Shown here: positions 57,802 to 64,000 of the stretch, piece by piece | Layout: every line of letters begins with the position of its first letter | Position numbering within the stretch: position 1 is the stretch's first letter | Assembly (NCBI GenBank): GCA_947623455.1 | Contig: OX392530.1 | Coordinates: 36,425,405 to 36,489,404 of the forward strand | Length of the DNA: 64,000 nucleotides | DNA from: Mimachlamys varia | Taxonomy: Eukaryota; Mollusca; Bivalvia; Pectinida; Pectinidae | Direction of reading: 5' to 3' | Translations under genes and position numbers: made by a program | The notes under the pieces: generated by a model | What the model was told of the DNA's origin: nothing | Database searches by the model: none | Seen by the model: only the letters and a program-made list of their open reading frames with translations

Positions 57802-60800
57802 CTGGATCAGAATGAAAAGAAAATTTATTAAGATTGTAAACTAATAAATCAAAGGATGATTGACGTTTAGTGCTGACATATAGTGGGATACACTGGCGGG
57901 GCATTAAAACGATTCCTCGTCAGATATATGTGTATGAAGGTCTTATACATGCTTCTACATTATTTGGATGTTATTTTAGTAAGTTATTAGCGCTCAAATC
58001 ATAGGACCTGTGATTTTACATTTAAAATCGTTTCATGTTGATATTTTTAAAGTTCTGCAATTTGGTTGTTTCAAAATAAAAATGAAAGGAAAATTATTTA
58101 TAAAAATAAAATTGTTCAATTTTCATAAAACATCGTGTTGTTCATTTACTTTGGTCTTCCATGACATATATAATGTGTGAATAGTGATATTGAAGTCAGG
58201 GATACCTTTCATCACTGAACAACGAATGTTGTCTAATATTATAGACATTGTAAGCTTATTTAGTCTTTAAATAATGCCTCAGGGATAATACATATACTAG
58301 AAGATCCTTCAATAAACGGAAGCATTCCCAATTACTATTTGGATGTTTTGTTTAAATAAAAAAATAATTTTAAAAAATATACTTTAGCAATTAAATTATT
58401 GACTATTATCCCAAATACACCCGAGGCAAGAAATGTATAAGGACACGTCTTGCTATGAGATATAAAGGGCATTTGTTCGCAAAGTTTAAGATAAAAGTTA
58501 AGCTCCATCCGTTTTATATTGACATAACCGATACAAATGTTTCTTCTCACAAAAATGATCATAGCTAAATGTACATATAATAAGAAATTGAATAATTTTG
58601 AACCTTTTTTTATATATTGGTAATCTTCCCTTATCTCCACGATGTTTAAATCTTTCATTTTCGCCTGCAGTTGAAGCGTGTTCTTTCTTTAGATTTTCGA
58701 AGGAAACAGTGCGCTCCACCTTCCGCAGAAAATCTTCCTCGTGGTCGACCTCCAAAAACTCTGCTATACGCAAGATATTCTGGTAGAGGTTCTGAAACAC
58801 CATAACATAATACAAAAATACAAATCGAGCATACAAGTTGGTGTCGCAAGAGAAAGTCCATAAAACAGAGCTTATATTTGGCCTTGTGCAATGGCAGCAG
58901 AATGTGCAGATCTAATGAGATCGCACACTTTATAAAAACAAACGGAAAGAAAAAGAAAGGAGTATTTGTTGTATATTACACGGGTACTAAAAAGGTGGTT
59001 GTTGCCGGGATCAACAGAATATTAAAAGGTCACTTCCATGACAGAAAAGTAGCCGTTCATCGTAAATATAAGCATGCTTCATGCAAGGTGTGTTGTGTCG
59101 ACCTTAGATTAAGACTTTATACTGAAATATAGAGGCACTGGTCACAGTTTATTTGCTATAATTAACTGTAATGCTAAATATCTATTTCATTTCATTAAAT
59201 GACAATAAAGGTGCAATATCCTGCTACATGTATTTGCAACTTTCGAGGGTTTTTTTTCCGAAATTAACATACTTTTTTTTGACAAAGAACACATCTGAGG
59301 ACCAACTTTTATAAAGTCTTACTTTGTTTATGTTCCAAAAAGACTACTTAAATCTTATTCCTCAAAAGTGGTCCTTTGTTGCGCTGGAATCAGAAACTGG
59401 AAAAACGTTGTTGATGAAATTTGTTAATTTCGATATAAACTAAACTGACTACAAATCAAAATAAAATAGTCAAAATCCATGTAGTCTACTTATATTCGTC
59501 AGATAGTTGAACCGTTGTATAGCAACCTAATGGTTCGGAGTCCAAATCAGGGAAGTGTCACCTTTTTACATTTTTACGACATGATATAAAACAATTTTCT
59601 ATCGTGTTTTAAAATATTATTTTTAAATTTTCAAGAAAATTAGTTTTAAGTATGATATGGAACGTTGAGATTCAGAATGTTTAACGAGAAAGAGTAAATT
59701 AAGTCATTTGCGCAGTATCCATTCCGTGTAAAATGGAAATAATATATTCCTACAACATGTTTAAACAAATAAATCAAGATGTGAATTTAAAACATGCTCA
59801 AACTTTTAGACATTTTTGTACAACTGTTGAAAAAGTATAAAAGTCTTCATTTATATTTTCCATACACCATTTTAAAAGAAATGAACCAGGATTTGAAAAA
59901 TAATAAAATGTAAGATTTATGTTAAAACCTTCTAGATTACTTAATTTCTGTGCGCATTCACATTATTACATATCATTCATTATACTTGTTTGATATTGAA
60001 CTTTAACGCTTAAAAATCGTTTTACTTACCTTTTTCAGGTCTTCAAAACTCAGCAATAATATCTTCAAGTTCCGATTCTCATTCATCGCAATGTTCCATT
60101 CTCTGGTATGGGTAAACCATGACCCTCCGTATGATGTACCTTTATTATATATCAAAACGAAAATCAAAACTTTTCAAAATTCAGCTGTTGAAATTTTAGG
60201 AAATATTACAGGTAAAAATATCAGCTACACGTTTTGATCAGAATAGTGTTATATTTAAACAATACTTACATTCTTCGGTAATGAATGCTTTGAGGAATCC
60301 ATCAAAGTTGCCAATGTAACTTGCACTTTTGGTCTGAACCATATAGGCATGATATGAGCAAACAATATCCTTTGGGTTCCGAAGTACGTAGATAATTTTA
60401 AGTTTTCCCTCCATCGCCTCCTTGGGGATGAATGGATATGTTAGATGTGTATGGTACATCCTAGGAGAGTTCATTTTGTCTATCATACCAACATCGTCAA
60501 ATTCAAGAATATCAGGCGTCCCAATGTATTGTAGGGTCTTTGTTTGTATCATTCTGGCCATGTTGAACACCCAGTGTGTACCTTAAACATATGTATCAAT
60601 AGTTTGTTTTTTATTTCTGCGTATCTTACTCAGATTTGTTTAAATTTAAATTTCATTTTCGTCATACTATATCTATTACTAACTTTAAAAGGTGCAGTAC
60701 ATCTGTGTGTTACGTCATCTTTAATGATAGGGGGTGGCAGACTCTGCTGGTGGAGTTTTAACCCCGAGGTTTGCTGGAGCCTCCATAGCCACAGTTATTC

Positions 60801-62093
60801 TCATTTGAGTAGTGGCATGGTATATAATATGCCCATTTGCGTAGTACATGATTTAAAATTATACAGAACTAGTTCAATTTTACTTCTAAATTCATAAATT
60901 AAAGGGGTTTTACCCACCTGACCCTTCTGCTTCTACATTTGTTTAGAAATTTTGGATTCCCATCTTTTGGCCCCTTGCATCACTGAAGAGTCCTAGGAGG
61001 ACAAAACAGCTGTATGATGCAGTTTAATTCATTTTTTCGTCATACTGTATCTATTACTAAATATAAAAGGTACAGCATATGTGTGTGTTACGTCATCTTT
61101 GACAAATATAGATGATGGATTTTGAATTGATTATTTTACTTGTATGCTACACAAGTATGTCGATTTGTTCAGGTAAGAAAAAAAGCTTTTTTTGAAACTT
61201 CGTAAGAAAAGACCAAATTTGTGATTTTTTATTAATAGGTTTTCACGGTCAAAAGAGTGTTATTCCTTTTTCAATAAATGGGCGTGTGCTTAAAATTGTT
61301 CATTGGTGTTTGTTTTATTTTTGGTTACATGTTTTTAAGGTTATGAAATGCATATGTCCCCTATCTGTTTTCAAAGTAACCTGTATTCATATGGGAAAGA
61401 CTTGTGAACACACAAAGCCTTTCAGTTTTGCTATGAAATAGTCCAGAGTCGCAGGGAGCTTAACCCCTGAGTATCGAAGGTATATCTAACGATCACAGTG
61501 AAGTTATGTTCGTACACTATGTGTGTTGTTTTTAATTTTAATAAGGAATACAATTCCTGTTACTCGATAGTCGCATGATGATCGTCAGTTTTAGATCACT
61601 CTGAATTATATTCAAAATCAATCGTGCAAATCGCTACAATGTTTAGTTAATCTCAGGTTTATATCTGTACAACCGAAAATAGATATCCTTCGAGTAATGT
61701 ATATGCAGAAACGAAAGCGTAATATTATGATGTTAAACTTGTAATAATAAAACTTGTTGCTGATATAGTATAATCGGACGTCAAGGTTTGTTTTTCTCTT
61801 TCCCGGGTGCCTAAAAAGAAAAATTCAACACAAGAAATGTTTCAAAAACAACGAAATGCAAACTATTTGCTAATTCAAAGTTCTCAAATTATTAATTAAA
61901 GAAGGAAAACAAGCCGTTTACCTGATTTCGGAAATGTACAGAGTAACACATCATCAGGCCTACATCGTAGGGACGCTACATAATCCAACTGGTCTTTAAC
62001 ATTTCCGGGAATATCTTTCTGGAACGGCCGTCCCTGGTAACGCTTGAATATAGATTTGTTTCCTTGGTCGTCAGTCTTCTCAACAAGTTCCAT
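57686..62093 (-). CDS. cytosolic sulfotransferase (SULT family)
   Basis: Five exons: 61922-62093, 60270-60581, 60030-60139, 58604-58791 and 57686-57801, total about 297 aa, normal for the family. Such enzymes transfer sulfate from PAPS to alcohols, phenols or amines in the cytosol. Landmarks: the 5'-phosphosulfate loop TFPKSGTHW spanning the exon 1/2 junction, the 3'-phosphate loop RNPKDIVCSYH in exon 2, GSWFTHTREW in exon 3, and the C-terminal VVGEWKNMFT. Phases agree at the first three junctions. At the fourth, exon 4 has seven A's before its donor (AAAAAAAG|GTTC), which gives phase 2 where exon 5 needs phase 1; six A's would restore KKG-VVGEWK. So it is either frameshifted or carries a homopolymer error. 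Substrate unknown. Confidence 0.82.
58604..58791 (-). CDS. sulfotransferase exon 4
   Basis: Acceptor GTTTCAG; NLYQNILRIAEFLEV, DFLRKVERTVSFENLKKEH, then DKGRLPIYKK. The donor GTTCAA is weak and its phase does not match exon 5 unless one A of the A7 run is removed. Confidence 0.75.
60030..60139 (-). CDS. sulfotransferase exon 3
   Basis: Phase 1 in, 0 out, donor AAG|GTAAGT. TSYGGSWFTHTREWNIAM, then NLKILLLSFEDLKK, the usual LxLxYEDLK-like block. Confidence 0.85.
60270..60581 (-). CDS. sulfotransferase exon 2
   Basis: A 312-nt phase 1-1 exon, donor T|GTAAGT. THWVFNMARMIQ, the substrate-side SPRMYHTHLTYPFIP (with the His-Thr-His of the catalytic region) and YVLRNPKDIVCSYHAYM (3'-phosphate binding). 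Confidence 0.9.
60650..60722. repeat. dispersed repeat R1, short partial copy
   Basis: TTCGTCATACTATATCTATT, AAAAGGTGCAGTACAT and GTGTTACGTCATCTTT, the 3' third of R1. Directly followed by a longer R1 copy. Confidence 0.55.
60811..61108. repeat. dispersed repeat R1, long copy
   Basis: Covers nearly all of the R1 sequence seen at 4738-5040: TTCAATTTTACTTCTAAATT, GAAGAGTCCTAGGAGGACAA and TGTTACGTCATCTTTGAC. In sulfotransferase intron 1. Confidence 0.6.
61922..62093 (-). CDS. sulfotransferase exon 1 (N-terminus)
   Basis: ATG at 62093 (first ATG, MELVEKTDDQGNKSIF), phase-1 donor G|GTAAAC. QLDYVASLRCRPDDVLLCTF then PKSG, the start of the PAPS loop. Confidence 0.88.
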
Positions 62094-63642
62094 GGCAGTT
62101 AATGAATAAGTACCTCACAGATTGTTGTTGTTCAAAGTCTAGTATACATGAACAGATTTCATATTAGATATATAAAAAATAATGTATCGAAGTATTGCAT
62201 TTATATGAATTTGCATGCAATTTCTATTGTGTTGCATAATCTTATTGAATTGTTTATATGTATTTGATTCATTGGCATATTTGTTTTTATTCATGAAAAA
62301 CTACCAACCACATGATATGAAACACTGCCTACCTTGCAGCATATGTACAATTGTACTATACTCTGAAGGAGTCCTTGGTAACAGCTTGGTCTATATGCGA
62401 GTGATACTTGACCACACATCTCAACATTTATATGTTGTTGAGTTGACTAAATAAGCTTTCCAAAGCCTTTGTTATACATTATATATATAAGATACATTGA
62501 TTATAATACAATCTAAACAACTTCTTTAATGGACAAAGATCAGAATAGGTTGAGGTAAAAAAGTCTCAACAGTATTCTTGGGGTACCTTTTTTCATTCCC
62601 CGAGATCTCTGGTCACGTATCCCGTGTCCACATGCCACAATTTTACTTTGGCGATTTGAGAGTTCGTTTCATTTTATCCAATCCCATGGTTGAAGGTAAA
62701 AGGGACAATTAAGCGAAGTTTATTCGTCACCAAATATTGCATAAAACTGCAATTCTGTATCCCTGATGAACTATTCGTACGTATATTTCGACAAAACCTT
62801 ATGTTTTCTACGCGATGTATTTCCTTCCGTTTATAGTATAGACGTGACATACATAACGGACACATGTTTACAAACATGTTGAAGCAGTATGACCTCATAA
62901 ACATGCGAATACCTGCCTCGTCGATGTCAATGAAAATCGACGAGTAAAAATATATTGGGTGTTACAATCATTAGAATCCAAGTACATGATCAATCTTGAA
63001 TGCAAAGCATTTTTATGACACTTTTACCGCTCTTTTCCTCCATCGCTTGTATTGATTTGTTTACATGGTAACTGACTATCAGGTAAGTTTTTTCGTCTAT
63101 AAATAGTTTTTTTCAATTTTTATTGAAATAAAAAAGACATTTTACTAAATTGTCCTTTAAAATGACATGAATTGAATAACAGACTTGCCTTTTAAAATTG
63201 AAGCAGAAATTTTAAGTACATGTAGGCTACTTATGATTATCTATATGATAACACAAAACCAACCTTCTGACCACGTATAGAGCACCCAAGCGAGATCCCC
63301 CATTCCCTAAACACATAGTAGTCTGATGTTAGATGTTACGTTTAAAAAGGACACATAGCTTCCGTCTAGTGAGATACAGAATTGGTTTCTAATGGAATAG
63401 TCCTAACAATATTTGACATTAATTAAATAATAACATTATTTGGTCAAATATTTCTAACAGTTCCGTGCTTATGTTTTGCAGTTAAGCAGTAAGTTTTTGA
63501 GAGAACACTCTGGCTATTTATCTTTAAATCACATTGTATATTTGCGAGGATCAATGATCGTGAAATCACTTAATCGGCTAATAACCAGGCCAGACCTTGA
63601 CATCATATGCGGGTGACTCGGTTCATACAAAAAAAAGTCCCG
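62094..63642. other. upstream of the sulfotransferase; nothing recognised
   Basis: AT-rich non-coding sequence; presumed to include the sulfotransferase promoter, but I see no convincing element. Confidence 0.35.
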
Positions 63643-63967
63643 GGCCCAGGTGTTCCAAGGGTGATTAGCTGAATAACCTTTTAACGACGTTTTCAAAACA
63701 TTAATCAATCATTTTTTCAATAAAGTAGGTTAAACTAGGTTCATATTTTGCCCCTGGTTTAATCGATTTTGAGTTTTGATTATGATTTTGTTAACGCTTC
63801 GGTACTCTCTTATTTAATTCTTTAACTTTTGCATGTAAATAAACACTATTAGACATGTGATATCTGCAAAGTTGTAACTCAATCTGTGGTTTCATTGTAA
63901 AGTTACAGGACAATTAAAATTTGCACTAATCATTATCTAAGCTAATCACATTTTGAACAACTGGGCC
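63643..63967. mobile_element. MITE-like element M1, copy 2, interrupted
   Basis: Ends GGCCCAGGTGTTCCAAGGGT and, at the right, CATTTTGAACAACTGGGCC. The interior matches 4505-4732 (GTTACAGGACAATTAAAATT, TTGCACTAATCA). It is split by a P1 tail at about 63735-63825. Confidence 0.65.
63735..63825 (+). mobile_element. P1 tail nested in MITE M1
   Basis: TTCATATTTTGCCCCTGGTT, TAATCGATTTTGAG and GTTAACGCTTCGGTACTCTC, the last 90 bp of P1. The M1 sequence is continuous across it compared with the other copy. Confidence 0.65.
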
Positions 63968-64000
63968 GAGTGTGTTTTCGAGTCAGTGTAATTAACAACC

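Noticed and set aside
58878..59132. Plus-strand 84-residue lysine-rich frame
   Set aside because: It lies antisense within sulfotransferase intron 3, starts without context and has no recognisable motif.

Overview
The window looks like nuclear DNA of a mollusc, most likely a bivalve. It is AT-rich and intron-rich, with GT-AG introns, tRNA-derived SINEs, Penelope-like and non-LTR retrotransposon fragments, a mariner element and many small foldback elements. The host genes are F5/8C (discoidin / F-type-lectin-like) plus EGF-like receptor genes, a family typical of molluscs. Species cannot be fixed from sequence alone. There are no operons, CRISPR arrays or convincing stand-alone RNA genes. Most open frames are noise; real coding exons were found from domain motifs, splice sites and intron phase.

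All recognised host genes lie on the minus strand. From left to right they are: (D) a lone signal-peptide exon at 3855-3942, whose remaining exons lie off the left edge or are not recognised; (A) 8151-18831 and (B) 26222-33500, two paralogues of signal peptide, F5/8C domain split over two exons, a small Cys-rich module, a membrane segment, a 31-32 nt microexon and a short tail; (C) 42920-50473, signal peptide, split F5/8C domain and four 135-bp EGF exons, 3' end not found; and a five-exon cytosolic sulfotransferase at 57686-62093. Genes A and B sit in a duplicated block (about 5041-18840 and 20513-33500) that is collinear through promoter, introns, 3' UTR and downstream DNA. C and D share a second type of signal-peptide exon, so the locus is a tandem cluster of secreted or membrane recognition proteins, plausibly pattern-recognition receptors. 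That function is inferred.

The most unusual structure is at 32345-40366: four near-identical 2.0-kb tandem units upstream of gene B. Each carries an identical first coding exon of gene B (signal peptide, consensus splice donor), its upstream region with a variable GAT microsatellite, a degraded SINE and the degraded GIY-YIG tail of a Penelope-like element. The array ends in a fifth, decayed copy of the same exon. Gene B therefore has four interchangeable promoter plus exon-1 cassettes in front of one downstream body.

Mobile DNA: a complete mariner (23030-24366) with a broken transposase and an empty site in the paralogous block; a degenerate reverse-transcriptase element (55085-56800) with about seven dispersed 3'-tail fragments, one carrying a nested LINE tail and one nested in a MITE; SINEs; and several foldbacks, including a double palindrome at 9943-10058 whose unrearranged ancestor survives in copy B. 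The A and B blocks act as internal references that date and polarise these events.
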